A stretch of 64,000 nucleotides of DNA from assembly GCA_015179045.1 (NCBI GenBank), contig WHUZ01000056.1:368711-432710 (forward strand). Reading direction: 5' to 3'. The notes under the pieces are model-generated. The model saw only the letters and a program-made list of their open reading frames with translations. It ran no database searches and had not been told where the DNA came from. The translations under genes were made by a program, and so were the position numbers. Source of the DNA: Kalaharituber pfeilii (Eukaryota > Ascomycota > Pezizomycetes > Pezizales > Pezizaceae). Within the stretch, counting starts at the first letter, position 1. Every line of letters starts with the position of its first letter. This document shows positions 10,822-22,310 of the stretch, piece after piece.

Positions 10822-12774
10822 CTATCCCGAACGTGGTTTATCAACGGGTATACCGACCCCAAACTCCCTACGTAGCCTATCCATTAACACTGGATTAAAT
10901 TTGTACATCCCTCCCCTGACAAATGATCCGTTTTCGGAATCTCCCCCGCTGGTTCTAATTGTGGATGGGCTATCTGTGATGGGAAGCCACCACTCCCATA
11001 ATCTGTATCCCATGACCTCTTTGAAATTCTCCATCCGGCTCTCCAAACACCATGGATTCTCACCCGGTTCGGTTTTTGCTATAACAAACGTTCTCCTTGG
11101 GACAGCTCCTATGCTCAACATTGCCGGGTCGGCATCCGGAAATGTTATCCGTTTTCCAGAAAAGTTTGACCGCTCTCGCCGGGATGGCATATTGGTCATA
11201 CCATCCTCCGTAACCGTAGACGTATAAGGAGAATCGCACGATCCGGTATCGTTGGATGTCCCTGAAGTGTAAGGGTCATATATCGCAATTTGATAGACCT
11301 TGCTAGCAGCAGAAATATTGTCTATCGTAGTTGTATTACGAAGAATGAATTTTGTGGTAGTAGTCGTCATTCCCGCACAAAAGAGACCAAAGAAACATGT
11401 CCTATTGATTGTTTAGATCACAATTACCCTCATCATTGATTTCAGGTAATATAGAAACTTACAGTACAAGCAGAACCACCCAAGTACTAGGTATAGAGTA
11501 TCCCTTGGTGCCACGGTCATGTATCATCACTGCGGTGACAATTAACAGGTAAGCACAATATAACACGCCGTAACAAACAGTCTGGTAAAAGTATTTGAAG
11601 CTAGTTTCTCCAACCACACCACCCACCCTGTTCAAAAAGAAGTTAATGTGAATTATTAACGACTAATTATATATCTAGAACTTACCAAGGACAAAAATGA
11701 TCCATTTTTCGGACACATCTTCCCAGTTCCCCGCAGTGATGGCTTCGATCTGGCTTCCAACAATTGCAGTGATAGCACCATCGTGGCAGCCCGTCGTTCT
11801 CGCATATGAAAGCGTCCATGTTGTAGAATTCATGCAGGTTCTTTGGCAGCATCCACTGTGCAAGAGACTGCGGGCGTGAAATTGAGTAATCGGTTGGAGG
11901 AGGCTGCCCTCGTAAAGGTGGCGGCATCTCCAAGTATCCATTCCGCGACCGATTCTGTGATGACCATGAACTGGAATTAAGGTGAGCTTGGGGAAGTTGG
12001 GACGGGGGGGAAGGCGGTGGTGCTGTATCAGGAAGTGGAGATGGTGTTCTTGATACAGTTCTGTGTGATGCAGGAATTGTTGATGCATATGGTACCGCCC
12101 TCAACCTGTCTCCCGATTCCAATGGTATGTCGTCTGCCACAGATTCATGGCGCCCTCCATGCGAACTCCTGGAAATCAAACCTCTTCCTCTTTGTGATCC
12201 CGTATCGGAAGGTCGCCGTCTACCATGTTCGTCATTTCGGCCTGTTTGCTGCTTTTCTCTTTCTTTTGCCACACTGTCCAATATTGCTTCAGAATCTAAC
12301 TCGACCCTTTCCTTCTCTGCTGGGCCTCCTCCAACACCACCTGGCACCAATCCGGGGTCAAAGTTAATTACCCACACAACTCTGATATAGCTTGTCAAAA
12401 GCAATAATAGTAATACAGCGTAGGCTGCTAGCAACCCCGCGGCAGTTCCTCTGATATTTCGATGCTTTACTAGGTAATCAACTGGTGCCGAATACCTACA
12501 GTTAGTATCGTTTTATGAAACAAATGCATAAATTTGATCAGGGACATCAAGGGGGACTAGGTGGGATAGGTGGGAAATGAAGGGGTAGGGGGGGGGTGGG
12601 GGAAGGGGAAGAGGGGAGGGGAGAGGGAGAGGGGCAGTGAAGGGACAAGCTTCGTTACTTACCACAGATCAAAGCGCAAAAGACCCATGAAGCATAGCCT
12701 AGAGCCCCGATAATCACAAGCGGCATAAAGTGGGCGACCCATCGGTTGATCGTGTGAGGACTGACAGCTCCCAT
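10822..12774 (-). CDS. pfa5: DHHC-family palmitoyltransferase, Pfa5-like
   Basis: Integral membrane S-acyltransferase. Exons (minus) are 12774-12663, 12481-11686, 11627-11463 and 11401-10822, giving 550 residues with consistent phases. Two N-terminal membrane segments occur ([19 protein letters not shown]; then [17 protein letters not shown]), followed by a long polar, Pro/Ser-rich loop. The Cys-rich domain starts [15 protein letters not shown] and ends at the catalytic region [12 protein letters not shown] (residues 298-303 are DHFCPW). Two more membrane segments follow ([36 protein letters not shown]). The motif is DHFC rather than DHHC, as I recall for Pfa5-type enzymes; the nucleophilic cysteine C301 is kept. 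The C-terminal half is hydrophilic. The first intron (181 nt) is C-run-rich on the sense strand. Its acceptor was chosen for phase, so residues around the exon 1/2 join are uncertain. Confidence 0.85.
12482..12662 (-). other. C-run-rich first intron of the palmitoyltransferase gene
   Basis: A 181-nt intron, about three times the usual size here. Its plus strand (about 12550-12640) is a near-pure purine tract with many runs of three to nine G. The transcript is therefore C/U-rich, and the template strand could form G-quadruplexes. Confidence 0.6.
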
Positions 12775-13207
12775 ACTCCCAGGTTTTCCCTGTATCGCTT
12801 TTGCCGTGACTTCCCGTGCCGGTGATTTCGGGCTCTTGCCTTCACGTTGCCCTTATGGCGTCCTGTAAGAGTGCAGTAGACAGGATTCACGCAGTTGTTG
12901 GATACAAGGCACAGCGACTGTCTAGATAATTTACCTAATTGGGGATCCAAGTGCCAGACACTGGCTGGCTGGCGAGCAGGGCGCCGGCTGGGGTGTGCCG
13001 CGGGAGAGCGTCTAAGTAAGTCAGCAGCTTCTGCTGCAAGGACTGCAGACAGCCGAAGCCCTACCAGTTAGGCGTAGAGTGACTCGAGGGGAGGGTGCTG
13101 CTGCGTGATACCGTTACGACAGCACGGGCGTGGGTAAGCCGAGGGGGACGGTTGAAGCAGAGCAAGATTAAGCTTGCTTCGATTCAAGTTGCCAGCGCCC
13201 GGCACCG

Positions 13208-13208
<1 letters not shown>

Positions 13209-13242
<34 letters not shown>
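13209..13242. repeat. 34-base poly-G run
   Basis: Uninterrupted run of 34 G on the plus strand, followed by a further G-run of five. Its length may be affected by sequencing or assembly slippage. Confidence 0.9.
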
Positions 13243-13244
<2 letters not shown>

Positions 13245-13347
13245 GGGGGCGAGGCCAGCGCAAGGTTACAGTGTACAGATCTTGAGTGGATGCACTTTCC
13301 TTGGGCAGCCCCTGCCAGCTGTGCAGCTGGCTGCGTGGGCCCTGATT

Positions 13348-13475
13348 GAGCAGGAGCTGAGCAGGAGCAGGAGCGAAGGAGCAGGAGCAGGAGTGGAGCA
13401 GGAGCAAAGGAGCAGGAGCAGGGGCAGCAGGAGCAGGAGCAGGAGCAGGAGCAGCAGGAGCAGCAGGAGCAGCGG
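13348..13475. repeat. AGCAGG / AGCAGC hexamer tandem array
   Basis: About 130 bases of imperfect AGCAGG units (for example gagcaggagcaggagcagg), interrupted by GAAGGA, GTGGA and CAAAGG. The array is read as Ser/Arg-rich or Cys/Ser-rich peptides in different frames. This is typical of a simple repeat, not a coding sequence. Confidence 0.85.
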
Positions 13476-13977
13476 CGCAGGCACAGCTCCGCAGGCTTCG
13501 CGTGGGCTGCTCGGCGCGCTTGCTGGCGCTCGAGGGGAGGGGTATGGCGCTGCCGGCGCAGGCGGAGTCGGGGCAGCTTGGAGCCGGTCGGCGCGCAGGC
13601 CATGCAGGGTCGCCGTGCGCGCTGGATGGGGATGGAGGGCGCGGTCGGGCAGGGCAGATGTATCATAGAAGGGCAGGGCGGCCTCGCGTGTGGCGCTGCA
13701 GTTGCTCTGTCGCGCACTGCCTGCGCCGTCCGTATCGCTAGCTCCCCTTGACGTCTTGACGGAGCCCGCGCGCTCGGTCGGGCAGCTTAGATCCCAGTCT
13801 CGAACCGGCTTAGATCTAGAACGTGGCCAGCCGTACAGGCGAAGCAAGTGCAGCCCGCAAGAAACAAGATCAATCAAGGCCGCCTCCTGCCTCCGAATCT
13901 TCTGTAGCCACCATTATTATCTAATGTGCACACATCCGGATCCATACGACCCCTAGTCTCGTAACCAGACCGCGATG

Positions 13978-14020
13978 CCCCCCCCCCCCCCCCAACCCAA
14001 CCCAACCCCCCCAACCCCCG
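13978..14020. repeat. Poly-C run followed by CCCAA repeats
   Basis: Sixteen C at 13978-13993, then AACCC AACCC AACCCCCCC AACCCCC. The complementary strand has at least five G-runs separated by TT, a strong G-quadruplex candidate. Confidence 0.85.
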
Positions 14021-17000
14021 GCAGGCGCCAGATGCATATGAGATAGCGAGATGCAAGCTACTGTAGAAGCTATGCTAGCACTCCCGCCGAGCCAACCTGG
14101 CAGCTCATTGCGCAACATTCCCCGCGAAACGCACGAGTACACGATTGCGACTGATGCAAGTGTGTGCACGCACCCCAGTCGCTAAGTATAGAATTGTGCC
14201 GTGCATCAACCTACTGGCACCCTCACTGCACCCTCTTGAGAGGAGCGACAAAGCATTACGAACTAGGGGAACAAAAAAGACTAAAAACCCTGAAACAGAT
14301 ATACTAGCAAGTACTTGACTGCTTTCAATTACAGTAGGACTTGGACCGATGTTCTGCACCCTACGTCGCTTCCACCATCCAACAAGGACACCGAGGCACA
14401 TATCATAGAATCTCCATTCGATCACAATATGTAGAGCTGTTACAAGTAGTCTATTTATAGCAATGTAATTTGTAGATTAAAACTACCACACAGGGTCGAT
14501 GTTGATCCCTCTTCTCCTCCAGCACCTCTTTAAATACTCTCCCCGCCCGGCCGACCGGACCCGACTCCTCCCAGCCCCGACTCCAGGCCCGACTGCTCCT
14601 TCAGTCCGATTCCGGTAGATTACATAACAGTCGCCTTACACTACTATTCTATTCCATATTTGATGGCGATTTATCATAGCCACCGACGCGACTGTAACCC
14701 CCGCGGCATAAGTGAGTCTGGTTGGGATGCAAGTGAACTGATGTATGGCCAAGAGGGCTGGAGGCAGGGGATATCATTCGACCATTTCTCTTGGTTCTCA
14801 AGTAGCTCCACATACAATGATCTGTACTCAGACGAATTTAAAACTTCGATGAGGCTGACTCAAGCCACTTAAGATTCAGCTATTAATACTACTACTTCAG
14901 CTCGTGATTTCATGTTTTTGTTGAGCGGTTTTCAGGAGTCTACGGATACAAGTACTAGTACATAATCAATAAGGCGGCTTCTTCTGCCTTGGGCGGGAAG
15001 GGGAAAGCACCTATGCAAATCTATTGGATAGCGGTACGTGTTCCTCGTACCCAGTAGTTTGGGCACGAGAACAAGCGATATGTGGTCTACTAGTGGGTAC
15101 AGTGTACCTCAAGCAAAGTACTGTAGAGCTCCTATGTAGGGGCGTGACATGAGACTAACTGCGATACCCCTTATGCACCCCACAACCTAATTGTTCATTA
15201 CAAGCTATTGGTACCCCAGTCTCGAACCGATTGATAGACTTGGATGCCTGTAATAGCAGTTTGAACCGAAAGATTGAATTTGTATATCCACTTAAGTATG
15301 TAGTCCCAAGCAATGCATTTCCAAATCCCAATATGAGCACCCGGGTACGGTACATGCATTCTAAGTATATTATAAATATTTATGTATATAACGTATAACA
15401 ACATACTCAATGCGTCGAAACCCATATATATGGTAGTTGCGGCAGACGCTTCACGGTTAAAGAAGGTAGAATGCGCTGAATCATGTTTGCCTACAATTTA
15501 CACTACCGGAAGTTCAGTTCATCATATGTATACTCCAAACCGGTGTGTTGTTGCCCACAAAGGCTTTGAAGCCATACGGATCTCGTAATTATGGCGCTGG
15601 AGTAGGTCCGTGCCTCTGGCGAACCGGAGTTACGAGACTAGTGTACCTAGATCTCCACAACGTCTAATCACAACCAGATGTAGTAACTTGTAGCAACCAG
15701 AATTAACATATTGGGTAATTTGTTTTTGCGGCTCTGGTTGAGCTTAAGCTTCCTGCATATGACCATGATCCATGCAACCACATACACCACCACACAACAC
15801 GTTTCTGAGAAGGCTGAGTTCATGCTCATGGACTAGATAAGTCACTAACAGTCTATGTAAGTGCTGTATTGCATGTACGTTCTCATCATTATATTCTTTT
15901 TAAGCGTCTCATCAGTTTTTTTTTGTATACGTACTACAGCAGCCAAAGTATGCTAGCGATCGTACTAAGCTCTACCGCTTCTCTAAACGTTTTTCATGAT
16001 ATCTAAAAATATTGACTAACGTGTGCATTGCTACATATGCACTCACAGACACTTCGACCCACAAATATTGGCCGTGGCCTTCGCAGTATGTATGAAGCAT
16101 GCTGTCCGACACTATAATACCGGGATCATCTGTCCCAGCTCATGCATCACTAACATCGGCTTGAAGTGGAACTGTCAATGGCAGAAGCCAATTATAAATA
16201 AAGGATACACCAGATGAAACCAGACCCGCGATCGCGACTACTCTGTCGTCCACTCATTTTAAGCCATGGCCCATCTCTAATACAAGGGCAATATAATATT
16301 GCATTTCTGCAGAGATATGTACAACCTTAAACATGGCTGAGCAGCTAAGCCATTGAACCAGACTACCGCTAGGCAGCGTTCGATAACATTCCTAACGACA
16401 CATGATAAAATGAAGGTTGCAAGAAATGCGTAGCTGTGAACTGCTTCTAGAACAACAACACTTCCAGCCCCGAAATTCCTCTTTATTGGCTCGGTTTCGT
16501 ATTTTTTTCCATCATGACGTTTATTCATACATTGTTCTCTGACTCTTACCTTATCATACAAGGCCAACCAGATTATAAATCCATGCATTTGCAATCTACT
16601 GTCAATTCCAACATTGCTGGAAGCGGAGCATCTCAATGACTCAAATACCATTTGTTACTTTTGATAGAGTATCTGCAGGTGCACATGATATACTTGGTGC
16701 ATCTCAATGCTATTCCTGATATTCATTAATGGGAAATTAGAGGTGGATTGCATAAGTTTGTTCAGACGCAATGATGGAAACTCTCAACATATCCCTTTCA
16801 GGGAATATTACCGGCGGGCTAGAAAGACGTTTGTAAACATACTTGAAGTTAAATTTGCAAGTACCTGCAAGACGCGCGTGTGATTTTCATGAGTTGGAAG
16901 AAACAAGCAACTAAACCGCGGTAAGGCCGCTGACCGGTGAAAGTGCAACTCTATGTCGATTCTATGTAAGTGCATCTGGTTGGAGACTTATGGAACTTGT

Positions 17001-18031
17001 TTTTTTTAGCCCCCAGTATTCACGAAAATGATCATGATACCACGAGACCGCACAAGAGAATCTCCGAGCTCACTTCAATCCGAGGTCTAAATCCTACATG
17101 AAACTTGAATAAGTATGTCTGACCTGCCATGGTATGCTTCCCGCTGAGAAATGCAGACCGGCCATACCAATTACTCATCTCTCGCTGAACATCACTAAAT
17201 TATGCTCTCATGATGATCTCGCTGCCACTTGAACGTCAAAGTATCTACACTGCGATATCATAAATGCCAAATGTGCGTTCGAGATTGAGTGAATTCACCT
17301 TGAGTGGTCAAACCAATGAATAAAGCTGCCCTGTGGTGGATCTTGCATCCCTCGGACATGTATGCCAGATGCAGTGACCTTCACAATGCTCTGCTGTGTA
17401 AAATTGAACCCTTGCGGTACTTGATAATGTCAAGTGCTTTGGTTTCATGTCACGAGCACTTGCTCAAATGAGTACAGTACTCCCAATTTGGGCAATCCTG
17501 ATGGGGACTGTTTGTCGACCTATTTGATGTTGTAGTTTCTATTTGGCAGCTAGCTATAACGTACTTTCTGGTTACTATCCACGCCTTATGTCAGGAGTTT
17601 CTACGCGCCCAATACCTCGACAGAGCTGGCATACTAGGATGCACATCCATAAGGCTGCAGTGTTTCATTCTCCATTGCCCAACTAACAAGTCACAATTGC
17701 ACACTTCCGGAGTGTCCCAACATGGAAATTAGGTTATTTTCTAGAAGAACTTCACGAGATTTTGCATCGAAGCATTTTACTCGTAGGCCCCATTCCACTA
17801 ATCTATAGTACCCACTATCAATTCTTCTGAAGCAGACGTATATATAATGATCTCGCGTCCTTAATGAAGGCGGCATCGATCTCACCCACATTCACAGCTT
17901 CATTCCAATCACTAAATAAATATATCTAGAGCGTAAGCTCCGATTTCGCACGGCCTACACCAGACTTTGTCTCAATTCACACTCCTGCGGAATTTTTTTG
18001 TGCTTTTGATCTTCATTGCTATCATTCAAAA

Positions 18032-18274
18032 ATGCCTGGAAGCGTAAGTCTATACACTAAGTGTTAGGATTACTTGATTCAATGCTCACCTTGATGAATG
18101 CAGGCACCTGACATGATGTGGTATTGTTGCGACTGTCTAAAGAAAGATGACAGGCCTAGATATGCTGGCCCAAATCTTTGCCATACCGAAAAGTGTACCG
18201 AATGTGACCATGAGCGTTGTAAAAACTGCTCAACGGAACTAGTCCCTCCAGAAAACGACACCGTGCCAGTCTAA
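18032..18274 (+). CDS. Small cysteine-rich, zinc-ribbon-like protein
   Basis: Two exons, 18032-18043 and 18104-18274, separated by a 60-nt GTAAGT..CAG intron, encode 60 residues. The first exon is just MPGS. The body has nine cysteines in paired spacing: WYCCDC, then CHTEKC, CTEC, ERCKNC with a histidine in CDHERC. This is the layout of a small zinc-binding ribbon seen in many uncharacterised fungal microproteins (W-x-C-x2-C ... C-x2-C-x-H-x2-C-x2-C). There is no signal peptide or membrane segment. It stands alone in a gene-poor region with a TATA-like AT tract about 110 bases upstream (near 17918). The function is unknown; protein or nucleic-acid binding would be a guess. Support comes from clean splice sites, the frame, and the ordered cysteines. 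Confidence 0.7.
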
Positions 18275-21200
18275 GCATCCGTCTACAACAAATTATACAG
18301 GCGTCAACTTTTGGTACAATATGGTGGCTTATTTTTCGTCCATTTTGTCGGCCGTTAGAAATCTTTCACGTTCTTCTACGAAAAAAAGACGAAAAACGAT
18401 TCGAAGCAGAAAGAAAGCTGCAGAGAAAACTTAAAATCAATTTTATTCCCTTCAATTTTCTCCTCTCTTGATAGTTGCTGATTGCCCAGTACTGTATATA
18501 TTTTCTACTTCAAGTGTTATTCTTTCGGTCTTTATTCTGTCTGACATCTACTTGATTAATGCTGCGAAGCATTGTTAGAGATAGATTCACCGGTTTCTGA
18601 TTATATTTTTATTGTTTTCTAAGTCCATCAATTAGCTTCCTTTTTCTTCTACTATATGTACGATCATCTTCCATTCAGCATCATGTACTAATACTGTCTT
18701 CTCAATAATAAGGTCATGGGAGCAGAGGAAAGGGGGATTAATGTGTAATATATTCCTACCAAGTTAGTGTTGTTCCTACACTCACTTATGTGCTCGACAG
18801 TAGTGTAATTTTGGAGAGGTGTTTAGGCGCAATTGCGGGACAATTATTGCTCTCAAGTACTGTTTGGATCTGTTCAGTCGCGGAATTATTGTAAATGCTA
18901 AGTTGGTCCTACAGATGTGCATATTTCAAGGTAATCGACTTTGTATACAGGGTCTCATGGCCAAATCACATGAACTGTCGCCTTACGCCTTGAAGGCGTT
19001 GACAGGACGTTGGAATTTCCCAACTGGGGGTATGTAATCTCGGCACTGGTGCTGTTACTACCCGAAGAAGTAATTTAGCGATGATCACGTGATAATGAAC
19101 CGCTTGGCTTTTTTGGTTAAGCGAATGTACCGTAATTAAGTTCTATTGTATAAGACAACGCCACACACCACACAGTCCATACAGAGTCCAGAACCCGGTT
19201 GCTGAACAATGGCTATTTATCTATTGGGACCTAACAATTGGAAGAATAGACTGTACAGTGCTGGTCTACCGCAAATCTACCCGTTCACTGTGGATATCGA
19301 AATGATATGATAACCTCACGAGCCGCAGACGAGGGGTACCCACCCCACTCTCTGCAACCAACTCTGCTTTGCTGTGAGAACACAGCTGTTGAGCACTTGA
19401 CAAGTGGTTAGATTGGCGCCGACAAGTCCGATTTCCCACCATGGCCAGTGTTTTTAGGTGATGAAGTGATTATTAGAAAAAGCGCCGCGCGAAAACCACT
19501 CTGGAGATGAATGTGATCTTGCTAGATACCACTGCATATTTCGTTTCTTCAAATACCGTCTGTTCGTAACAGCGTTACCGGGGATTAAGGATACATTCCG
19601 ACGAAAATGAATGGAAAAGGTAGCGGAGGACCAACAGTCTTCCGAGCCGAGAATATCATCTATAAACGGACCTTAGAGCCTAAGCCCTATATAGAAATTC
19701 AGTTTTTCTTCGATTTTACCTGCACATCTACTCTCTGAGGGTCTGCTTATGAGATTTAGTGTGGTTCATCTTCCAGCCGAGAATGACCTCTATTACGGGG
19801 CCTAAGCCCTATACATTTGCGGAAATTTCAATTTTCTTCCATTTACCTGTATGTCTACTCTGAGAGCCTGCAGAAGCTTCTGCCACACCCTATTCTGTAG
19901 CACCATATGAGGAGCACCTTCAGAAGATCACAAATCTGTCTAGTTACGAGACTACAGCAACTGCTCTCAACGTTTCAGATTGGCTCGAAAAGAAACGATA
20001 AGAAGCGGGCCGTTAGCAAACATACTTGGTCAATTCGAGAAGAATCGCGATCGGAGATAGGGCTTGAAACTACGCATGTGAGAGGAATCAGACGGCTGAA
20101 ACGAAGTGGAGACATTTCTGCACGATTCAGACTCAAAACCGGATTATACACGTTCAGGGTTCCATGCCTTCAAGATTAGCAGAAAGAAAATTTTAAGGCA
20201 AAAGGCTTGTTTGCCAGCACATTGATCATGTAAGGTGCCGTTGATTTGCATTGCTCAAGGCTTACAGATACTCCCGATATCATGAGCATTAGGGCCAAGG
20301 GATCTCGTACTCGAGACAGAACGGGACTCTGGCTTTGGCATCTAAGTTTAGCACTGCGATCTGAGGGAGAGTCTGATGCAAGTAGATAACTCGTCACAAT
20401 CGGAGATGATTCAGGGGATAACTTAGATGAGTGTATGTATATAGTCAGAAGCGCAAGAATCAAGTAATAACGTACCTGGTCTTTGATTCGAGCCTGAAAT
20501 CATCATTCTATTTGGCACGAGTACAAGTTCTAGCAAAGTGTCCACTAGTCGAGAGGAGTTGGTATTATCTGGGAATCTATGTTTACTGCTTAGACCATGG
20601 TCTTTGGATTACAGAGCAAGTTGATACCTATTTCATGAAGTGTTTAATATTCTCCCAGACGGCATTAAACTCGGTCGTCATTCTTTCGCCAAAAACCTGA
20701 TCAGTTTGTTGTGGACGTAAATTTGCATGGATCAGCGCTGTCGATGGTCTTCTCGGAAAAGTTGGATTTTGAATCACGGGCTGCAAAGGGAACTTCTGCA
20801 GGAGGTTTTCCAAAGAGGTGATTGGTCTCGGCACTGGTTCAGCCGTCTGGTTGGCCAGGTTACATGGCTGTCGTCATTGCAAGATACCAATTGAACAATC
20901 CCTGTATTACATTCTTTTGGAATATTTCCAGCAACTGCACTCTTGCGTCAGATGAATCTGACTCGTAACACCAAAAGCATACTCCAGCGCTGCATACTAA
21001 CCACCAACGAGGCGGACGAAGATGATCCATTTTTGTCACTCATCAAGGTCAATTTCAAGGCACGAGGAAAAATGGCTCCGGCTTCACAAGATATAAAGGG
21101 CGACCCCTCTCGGATTATTGCAGGCCTCGTTCAGCAGCGGTTCCCTTGACGGTAGACATATTGCAGAGCGTCCCTCTCCCGAGCAATATATCAAAGCGTT

Positions 21201-21329
21201 TCGAGCTGTACGTTCTCATTTTCCGATAAACTTTGATTATCCAACATAAGTCTGATTAAAGAATATAGATCATTGTTAATTACAACAAGTTCCCTTTCTT
21301 AACGGTCGCTTATCAACCAACTATTCACC
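18275..21329. other. Gene-poor region with degenerate duplication and possible remnants
   Basis: No confident gene. It contains a degenerate 130-bp duplication (19638-19871) and two open stretches with protein-like composition. These are 20628-20870 on the minus strand and 20943-21149 on the plus strand; neither matches a family I know. The rest is ordinary non-coding sequence. Confidence 0.5.
19638..19871. repeat. Degenerate 130-bp direct duplication
   Basis: Two diverged copies share, in the same order, GCCGAGAAT, CCTAAGCCCTATA, GAAATT.CA.TTTTCTTC.ATTT, TACCTG, TCTACTCT and GTCTGC/GCCTGC. The first begins near 19646 and the second near 19776. Differences are mostly transitions and small indels, so this is an old event. 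Confidence 0.75.
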
Positions 21330-22310
21330 ATGAGGTATAACTCTCAAGCAATATAACGGCACTGTTAGTTGATATGATTGCTCACATGTCAGTAGTATGG
21401 CCAACCTTGCTCCGGTGTACCACGCCAACCAATTCAGTACCAGCCGTGGTCAGTTGATTCCGACTACCGCAGTTGAAGAACCAGTCGTCGAACATGAACA
21501 CCATCACATTCACCATCACATCGACCACGGAAACGTGACTGTGACAAGAAGAGAGCAAAGGTAAGTAAACAATAATAATTTCTCTATTCACAAGTATATT
21601 AATCTGTTTCACAGGACCATTGATGAAAGCTATGAGCAAGACAGGAGATATAGGACCCATGAGCATCCACACCATCACCATCACCATTACCGCCACCGCT
21701 CTAATGGCAGCTCGAGAGGATACTCTCGCTCTGATGTGGACCTCAGCCAAATGAGCGGCAGCCGACGTGGTTCAGTTCAGGTTAGTGGAACCTCCGACTG
21801 GACCATCATTGATGTTCCTCCAGGAACTCGAAGGATCACTTTGGACACCACTGGAGTTACTCGAAATGATCATGATATCAACTGGAGCAGATATAACGGT
21901 GTCAGACGATCCCATGGATTGGGAAGCGAGCTCTGGACAGAAATCACCAAGGACTTAGTCACTAGGGAGGCTATTGAGGACTTGAACTATCCATATGAGG
22001 AAACCGACCACTTCTACTACATTTTCGATTACCTCAACAGGGAGCAGATTGACGACCTTATTCACTTGACTGCTGATATCCGCAGAGGTAAGTTACCGTA
22101 CCCTAGAATTTCAAGAAACATAAATTAATGTCTCATGTGACAGAGCGTGCCCGAGATTTGGAATACAATAGCATCGCGAACAGCAGCAGGCTCATCGAGC
22201 CCGCTCCAGTCCGATACGGGCACTATGACGACAGGCACCGCGATGAGCACTCCGAAATCGTTTACACTGAGGAGCAAACTCGACGCCGCTCTCGCAAGTA
22301 CCACTATTAA
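21330..22310 (+). CDS. His-rich DUF8035-type fungal protein
   Basis: Exons 21330-21334, 21393-21560, 21615-22087 and 22144-22310 give 270 residues. The start codon sits in a 5-nt first exon: ATGAG joins TAGTATGG to give MSSMANLAPVYHANQF. The N-terminal third is rich in His clusters (HEHHHIHHHIDH; HEHPHHHHHHYRHR) that could bind metals. The conserved domain, about residues 119-225, runs from SDWTIIDVPPGTRRI through YNGVRRSHG, LWTEITKDLVTREAIEDL, YEETDHFYYIFDYL and IDDLIHLTADIRR. I recognise this as the DUF8035 pattern of filamentous ascomycete proteins of unknown function. The tail is Arg/Tyr-rich. There is no signal peptide or membrane segment. Biochemical role unknown. Confidence 0.85.

Larger units (their letters stand above)
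12775..18031. other. Long gene-free region (about 5.3 kb)
   Basis: No protein family is recognisable on either strand. It contains a 34-base G-run, an AGCAGG hexamer tract, a C-run with CCCAA repeats, and otherwise mixed-composition DNA of about 45% GC by eye. Frames longer than 100 codons here (13174-13877 on both strands, 14105-14425, 16277-16651) are compositionally biased or featureless, so they are not called. No tRNA or rRNA was seen. Confidence 0.55.

Noticed and set aside
13174..13877. Overlapping long frames (164-203 codons) on both strands
   Set aside because: They are read-throughs of the poly-G run and the AGCAGG array, open on both strands because of composition.
15200..15240. 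Possible tRNA T-arm (GGTTCGAGAC on the minus strand)
   Set aside because: The flanking five bases on each side do not pair and no acceptor or anticodon arm is found; a similar string near 13795 also lacks a fold.
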